In this document: one piece after another, positions 1-8,562 of the stretch
Numbering within the stretch: the stretch's first letter is position 1
Layout of the letters: the number at the start of each line of letters is the position of its first letter
NCBI GenBank assembly: GCA_002477595.1
Contig: DLQN01000010.1
Span: 1-31,282, forward strand
Origin: Roseivirga sp. UBA7431
Lineage (GTDB): Bacteria; Bacteroidota; Bacteroidia; Cytophagales; Cyclobacteriaceae
Length of the DNA stretch: 31,282 nt
Reading direction: 5' to 3'
The notes under the pieces: model-generated
Database searches by the model: none
Seen by the model: only the letters and a program-made list of their open reading frames with translations
What the model was told of the DNA's origin: nothing
Position numbers and translations under genes: made by a program

Positions 1-2
1 TA

Positions 3-1319
3 AGAAGTAGCCTTCAGGTAAGAGCTGAAAAGCTTGGTGCTGCAACGGTGCTGGGTCAAATTATAAAAATGGTTTCTGAAGCCATGGGTTCAAAGGCACC
101 AGCACAAAAACTTGCAGATAAGATTGCGAGTGTCTTTGTACCAATCGTATTGGCTTTGGCTTTGACCACTTTTTGTACCTGGTACTTTTTGGTGCCAGAC
201 GCATCGCTGACACTTGCCTTCGTAAATACTTTCAACGTCTTGATCATTGCTTGCCCATGTGCCTTAGGCTTGGCAATACCTACAGCCTTAATGGTTGGAA
301 TTGGCAAGGCTGCTTCAAAGGGTATTCTCATTAAGAATGCGATTGGCCTAGAGAAAGCGAAACAGATTAAGAAACTCTTCTTAGATAAAACAGGGACCAT
401 ATCGAAGGGTAAACTAGAAGTTACTGATTCGAAATTATTCTTTCCAGATGATGAAAAGCTAGAATTGCTCAGTATTCTAAATGGCTTAGAATCGAGTTCG
501 AGTCATCCCATTGCCAGTGCCATTGTAGATCATTTGAATCAAGAGTATCGACTTTTCCCATTCCAGATTGCACAAGTTGATACGCTACCAGGTGTGGGGC
601 TCTTTGCGAAAATTGAGGATGTGAGGTATGAGGTTTCTGGAATGGAGACATCTCGAATACAGAGGTTATCAAAAGAGCAAGTGAGCTTGGTCAAGTCTTT
701 TCAAGAGAAAGGCCTCTCAATTGTGCTTTTCTGGAAGAATGAGGAGTTGAAAGGATGCTTCGGCTTAAAAGATACTTTGAAGAGTAATTCTCGGAACATC
801 GTATCAGCACTTCAGCGTAAAGGTATTTCTATTGAAATCTTATCAGGAGATCATGAAGCGGCTGTGGCTAGTGTCGCCTATGAAGTCGGGATCGATGAGT
901 ACCGATCGGGACTTTTGCCTGCAGATAAAGCACGGATAATTGCTGAAGCCCAAAAATTGGGTGCCGTTGGCTTTGCAGGCGATGGCATTAATGATGCACC
1001 AGCTTTAGCAAAAGCTGATTTAAGCATTGCGATGAGTACAGGAACTGATATTGCCATTGAAAGTGCTGATGTGACTGTAATGGCTGGTGACTTAAGTAAA
1101 ATAGGTGAACTAATTAGAATCTCTGGCCAAACAGTTCGCACAATGAATCAGAACCTTTTCTGGGCCTTTATTTACAATGTTATAGCCATACCAATTGCTG
1201 CTGGAGTATTAATTCCAGTCAATGGATTTATGCTAAACCCCATGATTGCTGGAGCCGCCATGGCCTTCTCTTCACTCAGCGTTGTCTTGAATAGTTTAAG
1301 GCTTAAAGCGGCCAAATAG
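3..1319 (+). CDS. copA: Copper-type P1B ATPase, C-terminal part (5' end outside window)
   Basis: ATP-driven export of Cu(I) (or a related soft metal) across the inner membrane. The reading frame is open from base 3 with family-like sequence (RAEKLGAATVLGQII) before the first possible start (GTG at 48), so the gene continues off the window and its metal-binding N-terminus and TGE actuator motif are not visible. Seen in order: the membrane segment with the CPC metal motif (ACPCALGLAIP), the phosphorylation motif DKTGT, the nucleotide-binding SSHPIA (the HP signature of P1B pumps), the hinge GDGINDAPALAKAD, and the last two helices with MAFSSLSVVLNSLRL, which matches the copper subgroup. No frame defect is visible in the part present. 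Copper rather than zinc is inferred from CPC plus the MxxSS helix. The next gene begins 74 bases downstream with its own promoter. Confidence 0.93.
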   Translation, partial: RSSLQVRAEKLGAATVLGQIIKMVSEAMGSKAPAQKLADKIASVFVPIVLALALTTFCTWYFLVPDASLTLAFVNTFNVLIIACPCALGLAIPTALMVGIGKAASKGILIKNAIGLEKAKQIKKLFLDKTGTISKGKLEVTDSKLFFPDDEKLELLSILNGLESSSSHPIASAIVDHLNQEYRLFPFQIAQVDTLPGVGLFAKIEDVRYEVSGMETSRIQRLSKEQVSLVKSFQEKGLSIVLFWKNEELKGCFGLKDTLKSNSRNIVSALQRKGISIEILSGDHEAAVASVAYEVGIDEYRSGLLPADKARIIAEAQKLGAVGFAGDGINDAPALAKADLSIAMSTGTDIAIESADVTVMAGDLSKIGELIRISGQTVRTMNQNLFWAFIYNVIAIPIAAGVLIPVNGFMLNPMIAGAAMAFSSLSVVLNSLRLKAAK

Positions 1320-1335
1320 AGACTTGGAAATTTAT

Positions 1336-1370
1336 TTTGAACGATTTGCACCTGAAAAGTGTTATTTTTG
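1336..1370 (+). promoter_or_regulatory. Putative promoter of the M23 peptidase gene
   Basis: TATTTTTG at 1363-1370 matches the Bacteroidota -7 consensus TAnnTTTG exactly, and TTTG at 1336-1339 lies 23 bases upstream as a -33 element. The ATG at 1394 follows 23 bases after the -7 element. The match is by eye only. Confidence 0.5.
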
Positions 1371-1393
1371 CGTTTAAAGGCAAAAAATAGTTT

Positions 1394-2689
1394 ATGAACA
1401 AACGCTTAGCCGCTCTTATTGCTGTCTGTCTGATCGCCATAGTTACAACGGTTTATTTCATTTCGAAACCGACCTTTCTTTTTGATGAGAATGAAGTCTT
1501 TCCAGACGAGTTTTCGGAAGTGGCGTTCGAAGATGCAGTACCTCTATTTAAGTTCGGTATTCCACTAGAGCTTTTCGATACTGAGGAAGGCAAAATTAAG
1601 CGTAACCAGACTTTTGCAGATATTCTCCTCCCATTTAATGTCGCTAGACAGGATATCTTCACCATGGACAAGATTTCTAAGCAGGTGTTCAGCGTGAGAA
1701 ACTTCATTCCTAAAAAGAGGTATACAATATTCTATAATACAGATTCTCTTGATAAGAAAGAGGCTGCATATTTTGTCTATGAGCCCAACGATTTAGAGTA
1801 TGTTATTTATCAAATTCAAGATTCGCTCGCAGTTTTTCGCGAAGCTCGGAATGTAGAAATTGTTGAGCGTACGATGGCGGGTGTGATTTCAGAAACGCTT
1901 GATCATTCAATTCGGGCTGAAGGAGGCTCTGCTGCATTGGTTAGTGCGATGGCAGATGTGTTCGGGTGGCAGATCGACCCTAAAATGTTGAGAAAGGGAG
2001 ATTGGTTTAAAATCATTTATGAAGACAGAATGGTTCAAGGACAATCGGTCGGTATTGGCAACATCATTGGGGCAGAGTTTAGTCATATGAATAACTCCTA
2101 TATGGCATATAGCTATGATGACGGAGAGGGTATTGATTTCTTCGATGAGAACGGAGAAAGTGTGCAGAAAGCATTTTTACGTTACCCTGTTGAGTTTTCA
2201 AGAATTTCATCTCGCTATAATCCAAGTAGGTACTTGAAGATGTATGGTCGCAGACAAGCGCACCTAGGGACTGATTTTGCGGCAGGCAAGGGTACTCCAA
2301 TTAAAGCAGCTGGTGATGGGGTTATCATTGCTAGAAGCTTTACTGCCCCAAATGGTAATTATGTTAAAATCAGACACAACGGCACGTATACCACGGGTTA
2401 CTTGCACATGAGCAAGTTCGGAAAGTTTAAGAACGGCCAGCGCGTGAGAAAGGGCGACATCATTGGCTATGTAGGTAATACTGGATACACGACAGGTCCT
2501 CATCTTTGCTTTAGATTTTGGAAGCGAGGGAAGCAAGTGGACTTCCTAAAGGAGAAACTACCCGCTGAAAAACCACTTGCGACTGAAGAACTGCTCAAGT
2601 TTGAAGTGGCTATGGAATTAACCAACAAGAGACTGAATGATATTCCGAATACTTGGGCCGATGAAAGTATCTCGGCTAGTAAGGAATAG
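1394..2689 (+). CDS. Membrane-anchored M23-family peptidase with HxC in place of HxH
   Basis: Probable cell-wall peptidase or divisome/amidase regulator acting in the periplasm. Residues 6-24 form a single N-terminal membrane anchor or signal segment. The middle (about 40-270) looks like the OapA/LysM-like and extended region common in long Bacteroidota M23 proteins. The lysostaphin-like domain at about 290-395 has HLGTDFAAGKGTPI (HxxxD zinc ligands), GYLHMSKF (active-site His) and GPHLCFRFWKRGKQVD. The last motif is normally GPHLH, and the second His, the third zinc ligand, is Cys here. This may still bind zinc or may mark a non-catalytic regulator. Length 431 aa is normal for this group. 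ATG start chosen; the promoter lies just upstream and a weak terminator downstream, so it is probably monocistronic. Confidence 0.85.
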   Translation: MNKRLAALIAVCLIAIVTTVYFISKPTFLFDENEVFPDEFSEVAFEDAVPLFKFGIPLELFDTEEGKIKRNQTFADILLPFNVARQDIFTMDKISKQVFSVRNFIPKKRYTIFYNTDSLDKKEAAYFVYEPNDLEYVIYQIQDSLAVFREARNVEIVERTMAGVISETLDHSIRAEGGSAALVSAMADVFGWQIDPKMLRKGDWFKIIYEDRMVQGQSVGIGNIIGAEFSHMNNSYMAYSYDDGEGIDFFDENGESVQKAFLRYPVEFSRISSRYNPSRYLKMYGRRQAHLGTDFAAGKGTPIKAAGDGVIIARSFTAPNGNYVKIRHNGTYTTGYLHMSKFGKFKNGQRVRKGDIIGYVGNTGYTTGPHLCFRFWKRGKQVDFLKEKLPAEKPLATEELLKFEVAMELTNKRLNDIPNTWADESISASKE

Positions 2690-2714
2690 CATTAGTGAAA
2701 ACAAATGCTAAAGC

Positions 2715-2736
2715 AGGGCACCCGTCCTACTTTTTT
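2715..2736 (+). terminator. Weak intrinsic terminator after the M23 gene
   Basis: AGGGC (2715-2719) pairs with GTCCT (2724-2728), one G-U included, around an ACCC loop. It is followed two bases later by six T (2731-2736). The stem is only five pairs, so the call is tentative. Confidence 0.35.
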
Positions 2737-2753
2737 GTTATTTATTCAAACCA

Positions 2754-3083
2754 ATGAGGCTGATCACCACCTTTCTACTGGCTATACTGAAGAAGGAGTC
2801 ATGGACGGAAATTCGGACGCTCGTAGAGTTCATGAATGACTACCCTAATGCGATTGTTGAGCTCGTTGGACATACTGACGCCTATGGTACAGATAAGTAT
2901 AACATAGACCTTTCAAGAAGGCGAGTACAAGCCGTGAAAAAGGGAGTAACTACTTTGGGGATAGACCCAGATCGACTCAGAATTAAATGGGTTGGAGAGG
3001 GTTCACCAATTGCTTCAAACAGAACGCGTGCGGGTCGGGCATTTAATAGAAGGGTAGAGTTTCAGATAATAGAGCTAGAGTAG
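2754..3083 (+). pseudogene. OmpA C-terminal domain fragment
   Basis: The 109-residue frame carries a nearly complete OmpA peptidoglycan-binding domain: EFMNDYPNAIVELVGHTDAYG, NIDLSRRRVQAV, GIDPDRLRIKWVGEGSPIASN and GRAFNRRVEFQI. What is missing is any signal peptide, the upstream barrel, TPR or propeller region, and the first beta-strand of the domain. The frame one base earlier (2705-2790, ending HLSTGYTE) could continue into LKKESWTEIRTLVEFM of this frame after one indel near 2785-2790, suggesting a frameshifted remnant. A possible terminator lies directly upstream and no promoter was seen. It could still be translated as a small protein, but without an export signal it cannot reach peptidoglycan. 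Confidence 0.7.
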
Positions 3084-3084
3084 T

Positions 3085-3960
3085 CTATTTGGTTTGACTA
3101 AGCTTATTACGCTTCACCAACTTCACGTACTGCGTGAGATATTTATTCTTGACCTCTTCTTTGATAAGGTCGTATTTCAATATTTTATTTATCACTAATT
3201 GCATAAGTTTTTCATTTCTATTGGATGGATAACGGGCGTAGGCCTCATTGATCATTTCCATCGCTTTTACATATTCTTTATCGGTATAGAGCCGAACTGA
3301 TTCGTTAAAGTATTGTAGCCCTGACAACTCTGTTAAGGTTATCTTATTATAACCGTTCACTAAATTCCATTCTTCCGCACTTCCATCGCCTACTGTAATG
3401 AGTGTGCCTATATTACGTGGATCAAGGGCATCAAGTTCCGTTTTGGCTGTTAATTCTTGGTTTAGTTTCATCAGACCTTCATCGGGAAGTGTCGATTCCA
3501 TCACCATTAACCTATCGTTAACAACCACCTGTATATAAACGTGATTGGTCAATTCAATGATGTCATAATTAAAACCGAAATGCTCAAGTATTAAGGCGTA
3601 AAGAGCTGTTCCAGTAAGACAGCCAAACTGACCAGTCTTGAGCGTTTCGTCCATCGTAGCCATTTTATCGTAGTCCACAAGACTGTTCTTATGCACTCTA
3701 TAGAAAATAGTCCGAAGGAATAATGCATCACTTGTCTTACGCGATCGGACTCGCTCTAACTTGGTTATGATTTGATCAAACTTCTCAGAAAAAATTAGGC
3801 TATTAGCGTCTTCCGAAGTGAGTTTTTCATTTATAATAAACTGATTAATAGGGTGTTGAAAAATTTCTTTGACTGTAGGCTCTTGATCATACACTCGTCC
3901 CAGACATATACTAGATATGCTGCAAATAAGTAGTAATAATATGAGTCTTCTGCCTTTCAT
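3085..3960 (-). CDS. Secreted transglutaminase-like protein
   Basis: Predicted exported cysteine hydrolase-fold protein of unknown substrate. Residues 1-21 form a signal peptide (basic start, LILLLLICSISSICLG); an alternative is lipid attachment at one of its Cys residues. The core resembles the transglutaminase-like/SirB1 fold: Cys114 in GQFGCLTGTALYALILEHFGF, His140 in LTNHVYIQV, and an acidic residue in MESTLPDEG (Glu155 or Asp160) as the third member of a Cys-His-Asp/Glu triad. Residues ~225-290 resemble a TPR-like helical tail (YFNESVRLYTDKEYVKAMEMINEAYARYP). The stop lies one base after the convergent OmpA remnant. It is transcribed away from the PepSY gene, with a 200-base divergent spacer. 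The family assignment comes from motif spacing alone. Confidence 0.6.
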   Translation of the reverse strand: MKGRRLILLLLICSISSICLGRVYDQEPTVKEIFQHPINQFIINEKLTSEDANSLIFSEKFDQIITKLERVRSRKTSDALFLRTIFYRVHKNSLVDYDKMATMDETLKTGQFGCLTGTALYALILEHFGFNYDIIELTNHVYIQVVVNDRLMVMESTLPDEGLMKLNQELTAKTELDALDPRNIGTLITVGDGSAEEWNLVNGYNKITLTELSGLQYFNESVRLYTDKEYVKAMEMINEAYARYPSNRNEKLMQLVINKILKYDLIKEEVKNKYLTQYVKLVKRNKLSQTK

Positions 3961-4160
3961 TAATCTCCTTGATAAACTTGTTTGTGCCTTCTATGTAAGG
4001 TTTTGATAAAACTAAGGTAACATTAAAACAAATATTGTCACTCAAGCTCAGTTTTGTAGTCTTCAACACCAATGCCCTGCGTACGTAACATTGGGATAAC
4101 ATATAGTTTGTCCTTGTTTGAAAATCCATTTTTGCACTTATTGCGCTCTTATTAATCCCC

Positions 4161-4697
4161 ATGAGTACAAAGGTTATTGCAAAGTCTATTCGAGATTACA
4201 GAAAGGTTCACAGGTATCTGGGGTTGACCATTTCCTTGTTATTGATTATTAGTGCAGTTACTGGGGTCCTTCTGGCTTGGAAAAAAGACATTGAGTTACT
4301 GCAGCCGCCAACTCAAAAGGGTCAGCAAACAGCTTATAATCAATATCAATCCGTTGAATCCTTGGCTGAAGTATCTGTTTTGGCAGTAGACTCCTTAGGT
4401 CTTAATGCGAGTAACATTGATAGAATTGAATACCGTCCGACTAAAGGCATAGCAAAGGTGATTTTTGATAAGGGCACTTGGGAGGTTCAAGTAGATGCTA
4501 CTAATCTGGAAGTACTCTCTGTGGCTAAGCGGCATTCTGATTGGATTGAAAGTTTGCATGATGGCTCCATAATTTCTGATTTTTTCAAATTGATCTCAAT
4601 GAATTTCCTTGGTATTGGGCTATTGCTGTTGATTGCAACTGGCCTTTGGCTTTGGTGGGGACCAAAAAAAATACGGTCGCTGAAACAGAAAGGTTAA
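4161..4697 (+). CDS. PepSY-associated membrane protein
   Basis: Small inner-membrane protein of the PepSY_TM family, members of which often accompany siderophore or heme uptake and some of which act as reductases. Seen: a cytoplasmic start (RDYRKVHRYLGL), TM1 at about 20-40 (ISLLLIISAVTGVLLAW), a ~100-residue periplasmic PepSY-like region (YRPTKGIAKVIFDKGTWEVQVDATNLEVLSV), the SLHDGS motif, and TM2 at about 148-168 (LGIGLLLLIATGLWLWWGP). The His in HRYLG and in LHDG are the conserved pair of this family and candidate heme ligands. Full-length PepSY_TM proteins have four helices; this 178-aa form has two, which is a known short version. A degenerate -7-like element, CATTTTTG, sits at 4127-4134. 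No receptor gene is adjacent, so the substrate is unknown. Confidence 0.75.
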   Translation: MSTKVIAKSIRDYRKVHRYLGLTISLLLIISAVTGVLLAWKKDIELLQPPTQKGQQTAYNQYQSVESLAEVSVLAVDSLGLNASNIDRIEYRPTKGIAKVIFDKGTWEVQVDATNLEVLSVAKRHSDWIESLHDGSIISDFFKLISMNFLGIGLLLLIATGLWLWWGPKKIRSLKQKG

Positions 4698-4783
4698 TCT
4701 TAAATCTTGTTGAAGAATCCATTCTTAGATTCACTCACACTTTTTTATTGGCTATCTTCGTTTTTCATTAACACACCCTTCTT

Positions 4784-7700
4784 ATGAAGAAATTTGGAAA
4801 GATATTCTTGGCATTTCTTGGCGTCCTGATCATTGCCATACTCTTAATCCCAGTCTTTTTTAAAGAAAGATCAAGGAACTAGTCATCAGTGAATTTGAGA
4901 AAAGCACAGAAGCTGAACTCTACTTTGGTGACGTCAGCTTAAGTCTGATTAAGAACTTTCCAGACTTTACGCTTAGCCTTTCGGACATGGGTATTACAGG
5001 GAAAGGTCTTTTTGAAGGTGATACATTAATGAGCGTAGGAAACCTGAGCGCTTCGATCGATCTGAATGAAGTACTCTTCGGTGAGACGATCAGTTTGAAA
5101 TCGATTAGACTTGATAAACCGAGTTTCACAATCATCACACTAGCTGATGGAACAGCAAACTATGATATCGCAAAGGCTTCAGAAGAGGTTCCTGTTGAGA
5201 TAACTGAAGAAGAAGGAGCAGCTGTAAGTTTTGGTATCCAATCCTTTAGTATTGAAGATGGTGACTTTGTGTATTATGATCAGTCCATCGCTTACTTCAT
5301 GCAAATGGCGAATATTAATGTCGAAGGATCAGGAGATTTCGAGGCTGATATATTTGACCTAGTCAGCACGGGAACATTGGATTTGGTAGATATGAATTAC
5401 GATGGCACCGACTATGTGACCAACAAATCGATCGATTTAGATGTGGTCCTCTCCATGGACCTGCCTAACTCTAAATACACATTCAAAGAGAACGAGATCC
5501 TTATTAATTCATTTCCACTTACTGTGGACGGATATTTTTCCCTGTTAGAAGATGGCTTTGGAATGGATTTAAAATTCAAAGCACCGAGGTCAGAGTTCAA
5601 GCAACTCTTATCACTCGTTCCGGGAGTATTCACCGAGTCTTTTGACGACTTGAAGTCAGATGGAACACTAAGCTTTTCTGGTAACGTTACGGGAGAATAT
5701 AATGACAACAGTATGCCAGCTTTCGGTTTAAACTTAAAAGTAAACGATGGCCTTTTTCAGTACCCAGATCTGCCTGATGCCATTAAAAATGTGCAGATGA
5801 ATCTCTCCGTTGAAAATAAAACTGGGGTGATAGAAGATACCCGCATTGACCTGAGTCAGCTTCATCTTGAAATGGGATCAAATCCTTTAGATGCCAAATT
5901 GGTGGTTGAGAATTTGAAAGACTTTCGGATGGATGCGAACGTAAAAGGAAAGCTAATTCTGGGTGAATTGATGAATTACTTTCCAATGGAAGGCTACGAA
6001 TTGAGTGGAACACTAAATCTCGATACTAAAGCAAATGGTGTATATGATAGCATCAAGAACATTATCCCAAAATTAGACTTGAACATTAACTTGACTGATG
6101 GGCGCATCAAAACACCTGACATTCCTAGCCCCATTGAAAACTTTGTGATTAAGGCGCAAGTAGCCAATCAAAGTGGAAAGCTGAAAGACACGCGAATCGA
6201 AGTAAGCAATTTGGCCATGGAGCTCGATGGTCAGCCCTTCAAAGGATCAATGACATTAATCAATCCTGAAAATTTTGAATGGGATGTAAATGTCGAAGGA
6301 AACCTAGACTTAGAGAAGCTGATGAAACTCTATCCGATGGAAGGGATGGCCTTGAAGGGTCAGATTTCGACTAACCTATCGAGTAAGGGAAAAATGAGCG
6401 ACCTAGAGGCGAAACGCTATTCCAGAATGCCAACTAAAGGAAACTTAACGCTGACCAACTTTGACTACAAAGGCGATGCGATCGACAAGCCGATTACCAT
6501 TAGCAAAGCGGTAGCTTCTTTTACAAACGATAAAATGAGTCTCTCCGATTTCGCAGGGACTGCGGGCTCTACGAGTTATACTTTGGCAGGCGAGATTACA
6601 AACTATTTAGGCTTTGCTTTGAATGATGAGGTCCTTGAAGGATCATTGACAGCCATGGCCGATCAATTAATCATTAGCGAGTGGATGACTGAGTCTGAAG
6701 CAGAAGAAGACGTAACCATCTCCGAACCAATGGATGTGGTAAGAATTCCTGAGAATGTCCAATTCAACATGAATGCTACAGTTGGCAAGGTGACTTACAA
6801 TAGCCTTCAGATGAATGACATGCAAGGTAAACTTGTGGTCAAAGATGGTATCGTAAAACTAAATGATTCAGGCTTTCAGGCCATGAATGGAACCGTTGGT
6901 TTAACAGGCGAGTACAATAGTAAGCCAGAGCAACCTACTTTCGATTTTAAGATTGGCGCTAAGGAAATCTCAATTCCTTCTTCCTTTCAATCCCTTGATA
7001 TAGTACGAAAGTTAGCACCAGTCACAGAGAAAATGACAGGGCTATTCTCCACAGACTTCAACATCAATGGTGCCTTAGGCGCTGACATGATGCCAGATTA
7101 CTCTACACTAACAGGAGGTGGTTTAATTCAAATTCTCCAGGCCAGCCTTGGGGAATCAGATCTAATGGCTGGACTAAGTTCAGTGACGAAACTGGCCAAG
7201 GTGTCGACCGCGACACTAGACAGAATTAAGATGCAAGCCGAAATAAAGGACGGGCGATTATTCATTAAGCCATTCGATGTTAAACTTGGTGATTATCAAA
7301 CCACGATTGCGGGAAGCACCGGCATTGACGGCACAGTGGATTACCTCTTGAAGATGAATGTACCTGCTGGACAGGTAGGTACGCAGTTGAATTCCTTGGT
7401 ATCCTCTTTAACAGGTAGCAGCCAGAAATTAGCAGGTGATAACCTGATCCTAAACATCGGAATGGGAGGGCTATTCTCAAAACCAGAGTTTGCTTTAAGG
7501 TCGATCTCCTCCGCAGAAGATAAGACGATCAAAACTGTTGTGACTGCCACAGTCGAAGCTAAGGTTCAAGAGAAAAAAGAGGAGGCTAAGAAGGAAATCG
7601 ATAGTAAGGTGGCCGTAGCTAAGGACTCTGCGAATCAAGTATTAGCTGCTCAAAAAGACTTGCTAAAAGCAAAGGCTGATACACTGCTAAAAGCTCAGAA

Positions 7701-7836
7701 AGATTCTATTGCTACCCTTGCAGCCGGAAAACTAGGCCTTAAAAAAGACAGTGTCGACTCGAAACTCGATAGCGTGAAAGAGAAAGCAAAAGGAGTGCTT
7801 AAAGGCCTGCTTAAGAAGAAAAAGGGAGGTAATTAG
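4784..7836 (+). CDS. AsmA-like protein, 5' end frameshifted
   Basis: Large inner-membrane-anchored periplasmic protein of the AsmA/TamB-type repeating beta-groove superfamily, implicated in phospholipid transport to the outer membrane. ATG at 4784 starts a perfect signal anchor (MKKFGKIFLAFLGVLIIAIL), but that frame stops at 4880-4882. The rest is in another frame, open from before KELVISEFEKSTEAELYFGD, with its first ATG at 4987 (949 aa). One extra A in GAAAG at 4865-4869 would join the two as VFFKEKIKELVIS, giving about 1017 aa. A single-base deletion (sequencing error or real mutation) is therefore the simplest reading. Two tandem ~117-residue repeats lie in the middle. An AsmA_2-like C-terminal region begins near VQFNMNATVGKVTYNSLQMNDMQG, followed by a Lys/Ala-rich coiled-coil tail. 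If the shift is real, the downstream part has no membrane anchor. Confidence 0.8.
5740..6393 (+). repeat. Two tandem ~117-residue repeats inside the AsmA-like gene
   Basis: Unit 1 starts VNDGLFQYPDLPDAIKNV (5740) and unit 2 starts LTDGRIKTPDIPSPIENF (6091), a period of 351 bases. Each contains a DTRI motif and ends with YFPMEGYELSGTLN or LYPMEGMALKGQIS. These are diverged protein repeats, as expected for stacked repeating beta-groove modules, and not DNA-level repeats. Confidence 0.7.
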
Positions 7837-7892
7837 GGCGGTTTTTAAGTTGCTTCGGCAAGCTCAGTATAGAAAGAAAGGTGGTAAAACCT

Positions 7893-7945
7893 GTCATTGC
7901 GAGGAGAGAGTTATGCGAAGCAATAATTCTTGATGCGGCAATCCG
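7893..7945. repeat. Dispersed GTCATTGCGAGG-type repeat, degenerate copy
   Basis: GTCATTGCGAGG (7893-7904), GCGAAGCAAT (7915-7924) and GCGGCAATCCG (7935-7945) resemble the intergenic family that begins GTCATTGCGAG and contains GAAGCAAT, recalled from many Bacteroidota genomes. ATTGC and GCAAT are inverted, so the element can fold. It lies in the 219-base spacer between the convergent AsmA and purE genes; no gene was seen there. The family identity is from memory and only one copy is in the window. Confidence 0.4.
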
Positions 7946-8026
7946 TTTTTGATAGCAGAGAAGTCCGTTGGTTCTTGGCTTTTACGATTCTCTCTTCTGG
8001 ATTCCTGTTTATCAGAATATTGATAG

Positions 8027-8055
8027 CCGTCAGACCGCTCCAAGCGGTCGGACGG
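8027..8055. terminator. Strong hairpin abutting the purE stop codon
   Basis: CCGTC (8027-8031) pairs with GACGG (8051-8055), then one A/G mismatch, then GACCGCT (8033-8039) pairs with AGCGGTC (8043-8049) around a CCA loop. This gives 12 pairs in 29 bases, ending exactly one base before the purE stop codon. There is no T-run directly after it on either strand (a T7 run occurs about 20 bases on, inside purE). It may slow polymerase, protect the purE mRNA 3' end, or be a mobile palindromic repeat. Confidence 0.55.
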
Positions 8056-8562
8056 TTAAGCCTTCCAGCCTTTTTTTGCTACTTGGTCAATGCTGTTTTC
8101 GACTTTTAGTTTCATTTCAGCTTTGTACTGCTCTAGGTTTTCAGCAATAGTTTCATCAAAGCTTCCGATGATCTGAGCTGCGAGAATACCAGCGTTCTTT
8201 GCACCATCCAACGCAACAGTTGCTACAGGTACGCCACCAGGCATTTGTAAAATCGAAAGTACAGAATCCCAACCATCAATAGAATTACTTGATTTCACAG
8301 GAACGCCAATTACAGGTAGTGTTGTCAATGAGGCAACCATTCCAGGTAGATGAGCCGCTCCGCCAGCACCAGCAATGATGGTTTTTAAACCTTTGCCTCT
8401 AGCGTTTTTCGCGTACTCAAACATCCTTTCAGGCGTACGATGCGCAGAGACAATCGTTAACTCAAAGGCAACGCCTAATTCTTCTAAAACAGTAGCCGCT
8501 TCGCGCATTACACGAAGATCAGACTGACTTCCCATGATAATTCCTACAAGTGGTTGGCTCAT
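8056..8562 (-). CDS. purE: N5-carboxyaminoimidazole ribonucleotide mutase
   Basis: Class I PurE converts N5-CAIR to CAIR in de novo purine synthesis (cytosol), working directly after PurK. At 168 aa it has the expected length. The motifs are intact: GSQSD (11-15) for phosphate binding, SAHRTP with the catalytic His41, [12 protein letters not shown], and [32 protein letters not shown]. The ATG overlaps the 3' end of purK by four bases (ATGA type), so the two are translationally coupled. A strong hairpin follows the stop codon. Confidence 0.97.
   Translation of the reverse strand: MSQPLVGIIMGSQSDLRVMREAATVLEELGVAFELTIVSAHRTPERMFEYAKNARGKGLKTIIAGAGGAAHLPGMVASLTTLPVIGVPVKSSNSIDGWDSVLSILQMPGGVPVATVALDGAKNAGILAAQIIGSFDETIAENLEQYKAEMKLKVENSIDQVAKKGWKA

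Noticed and set aside
2687..2710. TAGCATT/AATGCTA 7-pair hairpin overlapping the M23 stop codon
   Set aside because: No T-run follows; the T-run downstream belongs better with the 2715-2728 stem.
4107..4134. Possible promoter for the PepSY gene (TTTG, then CATTTTTG)
   Set aside because: The -7 has a mismatch at its first base and the spacing of 16 is outside the usual range; mentioned only in the gene entry.
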